A DNA stretch of 51,838 nucleotides. Source: Sphingobium lactosutens DS20. GTDB taxonomy: Bacteria > Pseudomonadota > Alphaproteobacteria > Sphingomonadales > Sphingomonadaceae. The notes under the pieces are model-generated. The model saw only the letters and a list, made by a program, of their open reading frames with translations. It was not told the origin of the DNA and did not search any database. The stretch is taken from contig NZ_ATDP01000047.1 of assembly GCF_000445105.1 (NCBI RefSeq), forward strand, positions 1 to 51,838, written 5' to 3'. The translations under genes were made by a program, and so were the position numbers. Positions 17,552 through 27,033 of this stretch are shown in pieces (the first letter of the stretch is position 1; every line of letters begins with the position of its first letter).

Positions 17552-19518
17552 TGCGTCTGCTCGCGTTGATCCGGGCAATGCTCTCGTTGCGGCTGCTCTC
17601 CGCGCTCGCGGCGCTGCTGATCCCTGCTGCGGCAATCGCCGAACCCGGCGACGTGCAAACCGCATGGCGGCTGCTCGACTATATGGCCGTCGATTATGGC
17701 GGCGCGGTCGCCAACGGTCGGATCAAGAGCACGTCGGAATATGCCGAGATGACGGAGTTCGCCGCGTCGGTCTCGACACGGTTTCAGGGCCTGCCGGCGA
17801 AGCCGGAGCGTCAAGCCCTCATCCAGCGGGCTGCCAACCTCCAGGCGGTGATCGCGGAAAAGGGACCGACTGAACAGGTGGCAACATTGGCGCACGGGCT
17901 CGCGGCCGATCTGTTGCGCGCCTACCCGGTGCCGCTCGCGCCCGATAAGGCTCCGAACCTCGTCTCCAGCGATGCCCTGTTCCGACAATCCTGCGCGTCC
18001 TGCCACGGGATGACGGGCAACGGCCGTGGCCCTGACGCCGCCAAGCTCGCTACGCCCCCGATTGCTTTCACCGATGCCGAGCGCGCGCGCCAGCGCAGCG
18101 TGTTCGCGCTCTATCAGGTGGTGACGCAAGGCATCGACGGGACCGCGATGCAGAGCTTCGCCGATCTGCCCAACGATCAGCGCTGGGCGTTAGCATTCCG
18201 AGCCGGGAGCTTCGCCTTCACGGATGCGCAGGCGCGCGAAGGCGAGCGGCTTTGGAAATCCGACCCGACCCTTCGCCGGCGCATTCCGGACCTGAAAACC
18301 CTGGTCGCGCTCACCCCGGCCGCGCTCGGCGCGGCGATCGGCGACGCCAAGGCTGACCCAGTGCTCGCGTTCCTGCGTCGTCATCCCGAACAGGTGATAC
18401 AACAGGCTCCCGGCTCGCTCGCGGTCGCCCGCGCCAAACTCGCCGAAAGCGTGGCGGCTGCGCGGCGCGGCGATGCGCGCATGGCGAAAGAGCTGGCGCT
18501 GTCGGCCTATCTCGATGGGTTCGAGCCGATCGAGCCAACACTCACCGCGCGCGACGCGACGCTGATGGGTCGAATCGAGGGCGCGATGGGGGAGTTCCGC
18601 GCCTCGATCGACCGGGGCGCGTCGCCCGATGATCTCGCGGAGAAGGTCGCAGTACTGGGCGGCCTTTTCGACGATGCGGAAGCGGCGCTCGCGCCTGATG
18701 CCGCCACCGAAGCGTCCACGTTCCTGGGCGCGTTCACGATCCTGCTGCGTGAAGGGCTCGAAGCCCTGCTCATCGTTGTCGCCATGATCGCGTTCCTGCG
18801 TAAAGCCGAGCGCGGCGAGGCGCTGCGGTACGTGCATGGCGGCTGGGTCAGCGCGATCATCGCGGGCGGGATCACCTGGGCGGTCGCCACCTATGCGATC
18901 GGGCTCAGCGGTGCGAGCCGGGAGCTGACGGAAGGGTTTGGCTCGCTGTTCGCCGCGGTCGTGCTGCTCTCGGTCGGGATTTGGATGCACGGCAAGGCGC
19001 AGGCCGATCAGTGGCAGCGCTATATTCGCGAGAAGATGTCGCGGGCGCTCTCGGGCGGGTCGGGCTGGTTCCTGTTCGGGCTGGCGTTCGTCGTAGTTTA
19101 TCGCGAGGTCTTCGAGACGATCCTGTTCTATGCCGCGCTTTCGGCGCAAGGTGACAACGGGATGCTTCTCGCGGGGGCCGGGTCGGCGATTGGACTGCTC
19201 AGCCTGATCGCTTGGGCCATGCTTCGCTACAGTCGCAAGCTGCCGATCGCGCAGTTCTTCCGCTATAGCTCCTGGCTCATGGCGGTCCTGACCGTCGTGC
19301 TGGCGGGTAAAGGCGTCGCCGCGCTCCAGGAAGCCGGCCTTATCAACATCGCACCGCTCGCGGACGTGCCACGGCTGTCGATGCTCGGCGTGTTTCCCAC
19401 TTGGCAATCGGTGCTGGCGCAACTCCTGATGGCGGTCGCCATTGCGGTCGGGTTCGCCTGGAACGGGCGCGACCGATCCCGCTCGGGTTCCGGCTCAGTG
19501 ACCCTTGGTTCGAATTAG
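17551..19518 (+). CDS. Cytochrome c-FTR1 iron permease fusion (PbrT-like metal uptake protein)
   Basis: 655 residues. Signal peptide (SALAALLIPAAAIAEP), a helical periplasmic part with a class I haem motif CASCH at about 148-152, and a C-terminal FTR1 permease with several membrane spans. The permease shows LREGLEALLIVV (about 398) and YREVFETILFY (about 519), the paired RExxE metal-gating motifs. FTR1 proteins couple oxidation to Fe uptake; the related PbrT of lead-resistance operons has the same plan. Next to a MerR regulator and CDF this suggests Pb or Fe(II) handling. GTG 17551 overlaps the CDF stop. An iron role is equally possible. Confidence 0.85.
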   Translation: MRLLALIRAMLSLRLLSALAALLIPAAAIAEPGDVQTAWRLLDYMAVDYGGAVANGRIKSTSEYAEMTEFAASVSTRFQGLPAKPERQALIQRAANLQAVIAEKGPTEQVATLAHGLAADLLRAYPVPLAPDKAPNLVSSDALFRQSCASCHGMTGNGRGPDAAKLATPPIAFTDAERARQRSVFALYQVVTQGIDGTAMQSFADLPNDQRWALAFRAGSFAFTDAQAREGERLWKSDPTLRRRIPDLKTLVALTPAALGAAIGDAKADPVLAFLRRHPEQVIQQAPGSLAVARAKLAESVAAARRGDARMAKELALSAYLDGFEPIEPTLTARDATLMGRIEGAMGEFRASIDRGASPDDLAEKVAVLGGLFDDAEAALAPDAATEASTFLGAFTILLREGLEALLIVVAMIAFLRKAERGEALRYVHGGWVSAIIAGGITWAVATYAIGLSGASRELTEGFGSLFAAVVLLSVGIWMHGKAQADQWQRYIREKMSRALSGGSGWFLFGLAFVVVYREVFETILFYAALSAQGDNGMLLAGAGSAIGLLSLIAWAMLRYSRKLPIAQFFRYSSWLMAVLTVVLAGKGVAALQEAGLINIAPLADVPRLSMLGVFPTWQSVLAQLLMAVAIAVGFAWNGRDRSRSGSGSVTLGSN

Positions 19519-19558
19519 TGCAATGACATGAAAACCCTTCCGTGATAGAGGCAAGCTA

Positions 19559-19888
19559 GTGCGAGCCTTTTTGCCTTTCCTGACATGCCTGATGCTGGTC
19601 CTGACCAGCTTCTCCGGCATGGCCCATGCCGCCGATCTGGCGGGGGGAAGCATCGCGGGCGTTGAGTTCACGGTCCATACCGCCGGTGACATCGATCAGG
19701 TGCCATCGGACTCGGACAAGAATGTCCCGCATCATCACAATTATTGTCACGGACACGACGTCGGCGCGCCTGCGCGCACGACGATGGAATATACCCCCGT
19801 CCTCACAGTGCCCAAGCCGACAATCTCCGCCTCTGCGTCGCTCGACGGCCGCACCGGCATGGTCCATTTGAGGCCCCCCCAAGCCTGA
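19559..19888 (+). CDS. Small periplasmic His-rich protein at the head of the czc genes
   Basis: 109 residues from GTG 19559. Signal peptide (FLPFLTCLMLVLTSFSGMAHA), then a short mature chain with a likely metal-binding cluster HHHNYCHGHD near residue 60. Position and size recall CzcI-type proteins, small exported proteins before czcCBA that modulate or buffer the metal. No enzymatic motif. It precedes the CzcC-like gene by 60 bases. Confidence 0.65.
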   Translation: MRAFLPFLTCLMLVLTSFSGMAHAADLAGGSIAGVEFTVHTAGDIDQVPSDSDKNVPHHHNYCHGHDVGAPARTTMEYTPVLTVPKPTISASASLDGRTGMVHLRPPQA

Positions 19889-19948
19889 CGTCCGATTTGG
19901 GCGTGCGTTGGCGCGCCCCTGTCGATCATCGTCAGGAGTCCTATTTTC

Positions 19949-21226
19949 ATGAATCGTATCCTCGCGGCCATGCTGGCCGCAGCGTCTTGCGCCACGATGG
20001 CGCAGGCGCAGGTCGGACCGTCCGCGCCTGTTGCGCAGGATGCGCCGGTCTACACGCTTGACCAAGCGGTCAGTGCAGCGGGCGGTTCGGCCCCTGCTGC
20101 GGAAGCGGCGACAGCTGGAATCGACGCGGCCCGTGCAGGTCGCACAGTCGCCGGCTTGCGGCCCAATCCGGTGGTTCAAGGCCAAGTCGAGAATGTCATC
20201 GGCTCCGGGCCGTATCGGGGGGTCCGCAGCGCGGAAACCACGGTCGGCTTTGCGATCCCGATCGAGCTAGGCGGCAAGCGCGGCGCCCGCGTCGCGGTCG
20301 CCAATGCGCAATTGTCCCGGGCCGAGATCCAGGCCGCGATCATCGCGGCGGATGTCCGGCTTCAGGTAACGCAGCTCTATGTCGAAGCGGTCGCGGCCGA
20401 TCGCCGGGTAATGACAGCCCGCGATCAGGCCCGGATCGCCAGCGATGCGCTGCGGGCCGCGAGCGTTCGCGTGCAGGCAGGGCGGGCATCGCCACTCGAG
20501 CAACAGCGCGCGGATGTCGCGCGTATCAATGCCGACGCCAATGTGGAGCGGCAGCTTCGCTTGGCCGAGGCGGCCCGCGCCAATCTGGCGCGTCGGATCG
20601 GACGGCCGATCGACGGCCTGCTCGATGACACGCTGCTCGATCGCCTTCCCGGTGTGAACGTCTATGGGCCGTTGGCACCGGTCAACACGACCGGCACACT
20701 CGCGCTGGCGGCAGCCAACGCGGATTTCTCCATTGCCGAAGCCGGCGTGCGGCTCGCGCGCGCCAATCGCGTGCCTGACCTGAACGTCGGGCCGTCGATC
20801 CGCCGCCTGGAAGCGACCAACGACATGGCGGCGGTGTTCAGCGTGTCGATCCCGATCCCGGTGTTCAACAATGGTCGCGCCGCGATTGCGCAGGCGACCG
20901 CGCAGCGGACCCAGGCGGATGCGCAGCGCCGCGTGACCGCGCTCGACATCGAACAGGCGATCACGGACGCGCAGGCGCAGGCGGCCAATGCCGCAACGAC
21001 GGCTCGTGCGGCGTCGGGGCCGGCGCTGGCGGCTGCACAGGAGGCCGCCCGCATCGCGCGGATCGGCTATCGCGAGGGCAAGTTCGGCCAGCTCGAATTG
21101 CTCGATGCTGAACGCACGCTCGCCGAAACGCGGGTCGCCGCGATCGACGCGCTTGCCAATTACCAGAATGCCCGCGCGCAAGTGGAGCGACTGACCGCTC
21201 GTGCGCCCAATGGGGGGAATCAGTGA
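19949..21226 (+). CDS. czcC: CzcC-like outer-membrane factor (TolC family)
   Basis: 425 residues with a cleavable signal (MNRILAAMLAAASCATMAQAQ). Two TolC-type halves rich in Ala/Arg/Gln helices (ELGGKRGARVAVANAQLSRAEIQ, SIPIPVFNNGRAAIAQATAQRTQADAQ). Outer-membrane channel of a heavy-metal RND pump. No lipobox, as is usual for CzcC. The stop overlaps the adaptor ATG (TGATG at 21224-21228), showing tight coupling with the next gene. Confidence 0.88.
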   Translation: MNRILAAMLAAASCATMAQAQVGPSAPVAQDAPVYTLDQAVSAAGGSAPAAEAATAGIDAARAGRTVAGLRPNPVVQGQVENVIGSGPYRGVRSAETTVGFAIPIELGGKRGARVAVANAQLSRAEIQAAIIAADVRLQVTQLYVEAVAADRRVMTARDQARIASDALRAASVRVQAGRASPLEQQRADVARINADANVERQLRLAEAARANLARRIGRPIDGLLDDTLLDRLPGVNVYGPLAPVNTTGTLALAAANADFSIAEAGVRLARANRVPDLNVGPSIRRLEATNDMAAVFSVSIPIPVFNNGRAAIAQATAQRTQADAQRRVTALDIEQAITDAQAQAANAATTARAASGPALAAAQEAARIARIGYREGKFGQLELLDAERTLAETRVAAIDALANYQNARAQVERLTARAPNGGNQ

Positions 21227-22404
21227 TGAAGAGCTTTTATCTCGCGGGCGCGGCGTCGCTCGCCCTGCTCTTGGCTGCCTGCGGCGGCAAGGATGGCGGA
21301 AACGAGGCAACTGCCGAAGGCGCAGCTGCCAATGAGACGGCAGCGGGCACGGAAAAGGGCGGTGCTGAAGGCGGTCATGCCGGTGAAGGCGTCGTCACAT
21401 TGGGTGCCGACCAGATCGCCACAGCGGGCGTCCAGGTCGGACGGCCGATCATCGGCGGGGCCGGGACGATCGAGCTGCCCGCGATCATCGAGGGCGACCC
21501 ACAGGGAACGCAGGTCGTCTCGGCCGCAATTGCGGGACGCGTGGTCGCGCTCACCCGTAACCTCGGCCAATCGGTCGGACGCGGCCAGACCATTGCGGTC
21601 ATCGAAAGCCGCGAGGCGGCGCAGATCAAGGGCGAGGTCGAGGCGGCGCGGGCGCGGCTTCAGCTCGCTAATTCGAACCTCGCGCGCGAACAGCGGCTGT
21701 TCGCGCAGAGAGTCTCCCCTGAACAGGATCTGATCGCCGCCCGCACAGCGGCGACGGAGGCGCGGATCGCCCTGACGCAGGCGCAGAGCATGGTTTCGGC
21801 GGCGGGTGTCGGCGGCGGCGGGCTCAACCGGCTCGGCATTGCCGCGCCGATCTCGGGCCAGATCATTGCGCGCCCCGTGACGCTGGGACAAACGGTCGCG
21901 GCGGATGCCGAACTCTATCGCATCGCCAACCTGAGCCAGGTGGCGATCGCGCTTAATCTCAAGCCCGAGGATGCGGGCCGGGTGCGTCCCGGCAATACGG
22001 TGCTGGTGAAGGCGGCAGGCCGTCAGGCGACCGCCCGCGTGACCTTCGTGTCGCCGGCGCTTGATCCGCAGACGCGGCTCGTGCCTGCGCTCGCCACCCT
22101 CGACAATCGCGGTGGCGAATGGCGGGTCGGCGAGCCTGTGACGGCAGCCGTGCAGCTCACGGGCAGCGGCGGGAGCGGGGCGGTCCGCGTGCCGACGACG
22201 GCGGTCCAGAGTTTCGAGGGCAAGTCGGTCGTGTTCGTGCGCACGCCCACCGGCTTCAAGGCGACCCCGGTCCAGCTCGGCGATGCGTCGGGCGACACGG
22301 TGATCGTCCGGTCGGGCCTGACCGGCAACGAACAGATCGCCACCACCGGAAGTTTCACGCTCAAGGCCGAGATCGGCAAGGGCGAAGCGAGCCACGAGGA
22401 TTAA
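21226..22404 (+). CDS. czcB: CzcB-like RND periplasmic adaptor, lipoprotein
   Basis: 392 residues from ATG 21226 (GTG 21223 is the alternative). Lipoprotein signal LALLLAACGG, then a low-complexity Ala/Glu/Gly linker (NEATAEGAAANETAAG). Beta-barrel, lipoyl (AAIAGRVVALTRNLGQSVGRGQ) and coiled-coil regions of the CzcB/CusB class follow. It links CzcA to CzcC and may hand over metal in the periplasm. The His-rich N-terminus of some CzcB proteins is missing; the His-rich peptide upstream may fill that role. Three bases separate it from czcA. Confidence 0.88.
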   Translation: MKSFYLAGAASLALLLAACGGKDGGNEATAEGAAANETAAGTEKGGAEGGHAGEGVVTLGADQIATAGVQVGRPIIGGAGTIELPAIIEGDPQGTQVVSAAIAGRVVALTRNLGQSVGRGQTIAVIESREAAQIKGEVEAARARLQLANSNLAREQRLFAQRVSPEQDLIAARTAATEARIALTQAQSMVSAAGVGGGGLNRLGIAAPISGQIIARPVTLGQTVAADAELYRIANLSQVAIALNLKPEDAGRVRPGNTVLVKAAGRQATARVTFVSPALDPQTRLVPALATLDNRGGEWRVGEPVTAAVQLTGSGGSGAVRVPTTAVQSFEGKSVVFVRTPTGFKATPVQLGDASGDTVIVRSGLTGNEQIATTGSFTLKAEIGKGEASHED

Positions 22405-22407
22405 GCC

Positions 22408-25400
22408 ATGATCGCCCGTATCGTAACCTGGGCGGTCGAGAAGCGCTGGCTAGTCCTGCTCCTCACCGTCATCGTCGCCGCCATCGGCGCCTTTTCCCTC
22501 TACCGGCTACCGATCGACGCGGTGCCGGACATCACCAACAATCAGGTCCAGATCAACGTCCGCGCGCCTGCCCTCTCGCCCGAGCTGGTCGAGAAGCAGG
22601 TGTCGTTTCCAATCGAAACCGCGCTCGCCGGCACCCCCGGCCTGGAATATACGCGCTCGTTGAGCCGCAACGGCTTCGCGCAGATCACGGCGGTCTTTTC
22701 GGACGCGACGGACATCTATTTCGCCCGCCAGCAGGTGGGCGAGCGTCTGCGGGGCGTGCAAGAGAATCTGCCCGACGGCGTGAACCCTGAAATGGGTCCG
22801 ATCGCGACAGGCCTGGGCGAGGTGTACATGTACACCGTTCGTCTCGATCATCGCGAGGACGACAAGCACAAGCCCGGTGAACCGGGCCAACAGCCCGATG
22901 GCAGCTACATCACGCCAGAGGGCGAGCGACTGACGACCGAAGAGGACAAGGCGACCTACCTGCGCACCGCGCAGGACTGGATCGTGACGCCGCTTCTGAA
23001 GACCACACCGGGCCTCGCCGGTGTCGACTCGATTGGCGGTTACGCCAAGCAGTTCCTCGTCGTGCCCGACGTGCAGAAGCTGGCCTCGCTCGGCATCACG
23101 CTGACGGACCTGGGAAATGCGCTGGAGCGCAATAACACCAGCGTCGGCGGTGGCTTCGTCAATCGCAATGGCGAAGGTCTGGCTGTTCGCTCGGATGCGC
23201 TCGTTCGCAATGCCAGCGAGTTGGCCAGGACCGTGATCGCGACACGTAACGGCGTGCCGATCACGGTCGAACAAGTTGCGACTGTGAAGACGGGTCAGGC
23301 GATCCGCATGGGTTCGGCATCGGAGAACGGTACCGAAGTCGTCGTCGGCACGGCGATCATGCGGATCGGCGAGAACAGCCGCATCGTGTCGACCGCGGTC
23401 GCTGAGAAACTGAAGACGATCAACGCTTCGCTGCCTCCTGACGTCGTAATTCAGCCGGTGCTGAACCGCACCGAGCTGGTCAATTCGACGATCAAGACGG
23501 TCGCGAAAAACCTGTCCGAAGGCGCGGTGCTGGTCATCGTCGTGCTCTTCCTGCTGCTCGGCAACTTCCGTGCGGCCCTGATCGCGGCGTTGGTCATCCC
23601 GATCACCATGATGCTGACAGGCTTTGGTATGCTGCGCGCTGGGGTCTCGGCCAATCTGATGAGCCTTGGGGCTTTGGACTTCGGTCTGATCGTCGACGGC
23701 GCCGTCATCATTGTCGAAAACGCGCTGCGCCGGCTTGCCGAGCAACAGCATCATGAAGGCCGATTGCTCAGCGTCAAGGAACGGCTCGCGACCGTGGCAG
23801 CCGCTGCGCGTGAGATGATCCGTCCCTCTGTGTACGGGCAGGCAATCATCATCCTCGTCTACGTACCGCTGCTCACGCTGACCGGCGTGGAGGGTAAAAC
23901 GTTCGGACCGATGGCGCTGACCGTCATCATCGCGCTCGCCTTCGCCTTCATCCTCTCTCTCACCTTCGTGCCGGCGATGATTGCGATCTGGCTGTCGAAG
24001 AAGGTCGAGGAGAAGGACGGCCGCATCATCACGTGGCTGAAGAAGCGCTACGAACCCGGTCTCGACCGGGCCATGAAGCGCCCGACGCTGACGATCGGTG
24101 CGGGTGTGGGAAGCCTTGTGGTGGCGGCGCTTGCTTTCACTACGCTCGGCTCGGTGTTCCTGCCGCAGCTCGACGAAGGCGATTTGCTGATCCAGTCGCT
24201 CCGCATTCCGGCAACGTCGGTCCAGCAGAGCCAGGCGATGCAGGTGCCGATCGAGCGGATGATGTCGAAGCAGCCGGAGGTGCAATTCGTCTATTCCAAG
24301 ACGGGCACCGCCGAGCTGGCGGCCGACCCGATGCCGCCGAACGCGACCGACATGTTCGTCATCCTGAAGCCGCGCAAGGATTGGCCGGATCCTGAGCTTC
24401 CCAAGGAGGAGCTGGTCAGCCGGATCGAGGGTAATCTCGCGAAGATTCCGGGAAATGCCTACGAGATCACCCAGCCCATCCAGATGCGCTTCAACGAGCT
24501 GATCGCCGGCGTGCGCGGCGACATCGCGGTGAAGGTGTTCGGGGACGACTTCAACCAGATGAACCGGACGGCCGAGCAAATCGCGGCGGTGCTGCGCAGA
24601 ACGCAAGGCGCAGCGGACGTGAAGGTGGAGCAGACGACCGGTCTTCCCATGCTCGACATTCGCGTCAACCGCGACGCGATGGCGCGGTTGGGCGTTACGG
24701 CTCAGGATGTGCAGGACACCGTGACTGCGACGATCGGCGGGCGAACATCGGGCCAGATCTTCGAGGGCGACCGTCGCTTCCCCGTGGTGATCCGCCTGTC
24801 GGAGGCGCAGCGTGCCGACATCGGCCTGCTCCAACAGGTGCAGGTGCCGGTGGCAGGCGGCGGCTATGTACCGCTGTCCAGCGTCGCCGAGATCAAGGTG
24901 GTCGATGGTCCGAACCAGATCAGCCGCGAGAACGGCAAGCGGCGCGTGGTGGTGCAAGCCAACGTGCGTGGCCGCGACGTCGGATCCGTCGTGGCGGATG
25001 CGCAGGCGGCGATCGGCAGCCAACTCCGGCTGCCTGCCGGCACCTATCTCGAATGGGGCGGCCAGTTCGAGAACCTCCAATCGGCAAGCGAACGGCTGAA
25101 GCTGGTCATTCCGGCTTGCTTCATTTTGATCCTGCTGCTCCTCTACGGGGCGTTGGGATCGGTCCGCGACGCCGCGATCGTGTTCACCGGCGTGCCTTTC
25201 GCGCTGGTGGGCGGCGTCCTGTTGCTGTTCCTGCGGGGCATGGACTTCTCGATCTCGGCGGCAGTGGGCTTCATCGCCCTCTCGGGCATCGCGGTCCTCA
25301 ACGGCCTCGTCATGGTCAGCTCGATCCAAGATCTGATCCGATCAGGGATGAGCCGCGAGGAAGCCGCGCATGTTGGCGCGATGCAGCGTCTGCGACCCGT

Positions 25401-25653
25401 CATCATGACCGCGCTAGTCGCCAGCCTCGGCTTCGTGCCGATGGCGCTGGGCGAAGGCGCCGGCGCAGAGGTTCAAAAGCCTTTGGCGACGGTCGTCATC
25501 GGCGGTCTGATCTCGGCGACGCTTCTTACGCTGTTCGTGCTGCCGACACTCTATGCCCGGTTCGGGCAGAAAGTGATCGAGAAACCCGAGCACTACAATG
25601 AGGAGCATGAAGGGGACGACCACGGTCAGACCTTCGTGAACAACTTGGCCTGA
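22408..25653 (+). CDS. czcA: CzcA-like heavy-metal RND transporter
   Basis: 1,081 residues. Proton-driven export of divalent metal from the periplasm across the outer membrane, with CzcB and CzcC. Twelve membrane spans with two large periplasmic loops. The TM4 signature DFGLIVDGAVIIVENALRRL (about residue 425) contains the Asp residues of the HME-RND Zn/Co/Cd class. KQVSFPIETALAGTPGLEYTRS and the QLDEGDLLIQ loop also fit this class rather than the Cu/Ag class. No frameshift seen. A strong hairpin follows its stop. Confidence 0.92.
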   Translation: MIARIVTWAVEKRWLVLLLTVIVAAIGAFSLYRLPIDAVPDITNNQVQINVRAPALSPELVEKQVSFPIETALAGTPGLEYTRSLSRNGFAQITAVFSDATDIYFARQQVGERLRGVQENLPDGVNPEMGPIATGLGEVYMYTVRLDHREDDKHKPGEPGQQPDGSYITPEGERLTTEEDKATYLRTAQDWIVTPLLKTTPGLAGVDSIGGYAKQFLVVPDVQKLASLGITLTDLGNALERNNTSVGGGFVNRNGEGLAVRSDALVRNASELARTVIATRNGVPITVEQVATVKTGQAIRMGSASENGTEVVVGTAIMRIGENSRIVSTAVAEKLKTINASLPPDVVIQPVLNRTELVNSTIKTVAKNLSEGAVLVIVVLFLLLGNFRAALIAALVIPITMMLTGFGMLRAGVSANLMSLGALDFGLIVDGAVIIVENALRRLAEQQHHEGRLLSVKERLATVAAAAREMIRPSVYGQAIIILVYVPLLTLTGVEGKTFGPMALTVIIALAFAFILSLTFVPAMIAIWLSKKVEEKDGRIITWLKKRYEPGLDRAMKRPTLTIGAGVGSLVVAALAFTTLGSVFLPQLDEGDLLIQSLRIPATSVQQSQAMQVPIERMMSKQPEVQFVYSKTGTAELAADPMPPNATDMFVILKPRKDWPDPELPKEELVSRIEGNLAKIPGNAYEITQPIQMRFNELIAGVRGDIAVKVFGDDFNQMNRTAEQIAAVLRRTQGAADVKVEQTTGLPMLDIRVNRDAMARLGVTAQDVQDTVTATIGGRTSGQIFEGDRRFPVVIRLSEAQRADIGLLQQVQVPVAGGGYVPLSSVAEIKVVDGPNQISRENGKRRVVVQANVRGRDVGSVVADAQAAIGSQLRLPAGTYLEWGGQFENLQSASERLKLVIPACFILILLLLYGALGSVRDAAIVFTGVPFALVGGVLLLFLRGMDFSISAAVGFIALSGIAVLNGLVMVSSIQDLIRSGMSREEAAHVGAMQRLRPVIMTALVASLGFVPMALGEGAGAEVQKPLATVVIGGLISATLLTLFVLPTLYARFGQKVIEKPEHYNEEHEGDDHGQTFVNNLA

Positions 25654-25655
25654 TG

Positions 25656-25690
25656 GATGGGCGGGGCGATCCGCGATCGCCCCGCCCATC
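25656..25690 (+). terminator. Perfect 16-bp hairpin after czcA
   Basis: Arms 25656-25671 and 25675-25690 (GATGGGCGGGGCGATC and its complement) around a CGC loop. It has no T run after it, so it may be a partial terminator, or an mRNA stabiliser that lowers expression of the genes after czcA. Confidence 0.55.
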
Positions 25691-25706
25691 TCTGGGAGAT
25701 GGGGAT

Positions 25707-26195
25707 ATGCCTCGCACCATAACCAGCTCGATGCTTCACGGCGGGCCACTGCGCATCTGGTCGGCACTCACCGATCCGGATCATCGCCGGGCGTGGAGTC
25801 CGCTCGTATTTCTCGATGATCCGTCCCGGCTCGGCGACACAGAATGCACCTTTGCGATCCAGGGCATCACCCGGCCAATTCGGACGCCAGCACGGATTGA
25901 TCGATTCGATAAACCGCACGCCTTCGCTTGGTCCTGCGGCATCCCCTATCTGTTCACGCTCGAAGAGCGGTACGAGCTGGCGGGGGACGATGGCGGCACC
26001 AGGCTAACGCATAGCTGCACGCTGCGCGGGGCGCTCTCCCTGCCGTTCGCGGCGATGATGTTGCGCCGCCTGCGATCCCTGATGGTCGAATCTGACGATC
26101 GCCTCGCAACCTATCTCCGCTGGCGGGTAGGTCAGCCTGCCCGGGCTATCAATCGTCAGCGCGTCCCCTTCCGCTGCAGGAGGAAGGCGCGATGA
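25707..26195 (+). CDS. SRPBCC-family protein
   Basis: About 162 residues from ATG 25707. START/SRPBCC fold pattern: PLRIWSALTDPDHRRAWSPLV at the front, a central strand region (FTLEERYELAGDDGGTRLTHSC) and a long C-terminal helix. This fold binds hydrophobic ligands or acts as a small hydrolase; no specific function is evident. An upstream extension of the frame overlaps the hairpin and is not credible. Its stop overlaps the next ATG (ATGA at 26192-26195). Confidence 0.75.
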   Translation: MPRTITSSMLHGGPLRIWSALTDPDHRRAWSPLVFLDDPSRLGDTECTFAIQGITRPIRTPARIDRFDKPHAFAWSCGIPYLFTLEERYELAGDDGGTRLTHSCTLRGALSLPFAAMMLRRLRSLMVESDDRLATYLRWRVGQPARAINRQRVPFRCRRKAR

Positions 26196-26569
26196 TGATG
26201 CACTGTAAGCGGGTGCTGCCCGCCGTCATCCTCGTTGTCGGGCTCGCGGCGTGCTCGGAAAGAAAGCCGCCAGCCCCGCCAACGGAGCAGCAGATCCATT
26301 CGTCCGACAGCGCCGTGGCGACCGGGGAAATGGGGCGGCATAGATATCGCTGTTCCGACGGGGAACCGCTGTTCGTCGATTACAAGGACAACGGCCTGCA
26401 GATCGATTTGCGGCGCTCCAACGGGGGACCGCCGATGATGCTGACCGCGCCAGCGCAGGGCCTGCAATATGTCGGCGAAACAGCCACCGCGACCTTCAAG
26501 GGGTCGCAGCTCACCATCGTGGAAGGCGATGGCCGTACCCGGATCTGCGAGCAGGAAGGCACGCGATGA
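26192..26569 (+). CDS. MliC-like lipoprotein
   Basis: 125 residues. Lipoprotein signal (VILVVGLAACSE). The mature part resembles the C-type lysozyme inhibitor (MliC) fold: YRCSDGEPLFVDYKDNGLQI near the start and RICEQ at the end supply the paired cysteines. ATG 26192 overlaps the previous stop, with AGGAGG about 8 bases upstream (26179-26184); ATGs at 26195 and 26198 are alternatives. It lies inside a metal operon, which is unexpected for a lysozyme inhibitor, so a periplasmic metal-binding or envelope role is possible. Confidence 0.72.
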   Translation: MMMHCKRVLPAVILVVGLAACSERKPPAPPTEQQIHSSDSAVATGEMGRHRYRCSDGEPLFVDYKDNGLQIDLRRSNGGPPMMLTAPAQGLQYVGETATATFKGSQLTIVEGDGRTRICEQEGTR

Positions 26570-27030
26570 ACTGCCCTGCCTTCGAACGCCACAGGGCGCT
26601 TCGTCGGAAGAGACCGATGTCTGACACGTCGATTTCAAATGTGACAACCTTGTGCGGCCTGAATCGGGCCGGTCTGGCGATCGCGCGCCTCGGCGTCGTT
26701 CTCGTCTCCGGGGCGGTTATAGGGGCGTGTAATCCAGCGCCGACCCAGCCTACCGAGCCGGCGCATGAAAAGCATCTGACGTCGAAACTAATCGCGCAGC
26801 GCATCATGTACTGCGACGACGGCACACGCGCCGATGTCGACTTCATCGATGACGGCTTGAAAATGGCCGTCACCTGGCTGCCGAAGGGCAGGACCGAGAT
26901 CCTGCGCGCGCAGCGAACCGGTGACGAGTTTCGCGGCGACCATTCGCGGGCTGTCGTGGCGGGCGGATCGATCGCGTTCACGCGACGCGGGAAGATCCGC
27001 GTCTGCCACCGAACCCCGGAGGAGTCCTAG
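26566..27030 (+). CDS. Second MliC-like lipoprotein
   Basis: 154 residues from ATG 26566, or 137 from ATG 26617, which lies closer to the lipobox (VLVSGAVIGAC). The mature chain has IMYCDDGTRADVDFIDDGLKMAV and ends KIRVCHRTPEES, the same strand-Cys...Cys plan as the previous protein. The two are probably old paralogues. It overlaps the preceding gene by 4 bases. Confidence 0.68.
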   Translation: MNCPAFERHRALRRKRPMSDTSISNVTTLCGLNRAGLAIARLGVVLVSGAVIGACNPAPTQPTEPAHEKHLTSKLIAQRIMYCDDGTRADVDFIDDGLKMAVTWLPKGRTEILRAQRTGDEFRGDHSRAVVAGGSIAFTRRGKIRVCHRTPEES

Positions 27031-27033
27031 GAA

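Noticed and set aside
16850..17665. Long upstream extension of the first MerR frame
   Set aside because: It is antisense to the CDF gene and has no homology; the MerR fold begins at 16849-16846.
22507..25329. A 940-codon open frame antisense to czcA
   Set aside because: Shadow of a GC-rich gene; composition is Arg/His/Asp-rich and without any family motif, while the other strand encodes a complete RND pump.
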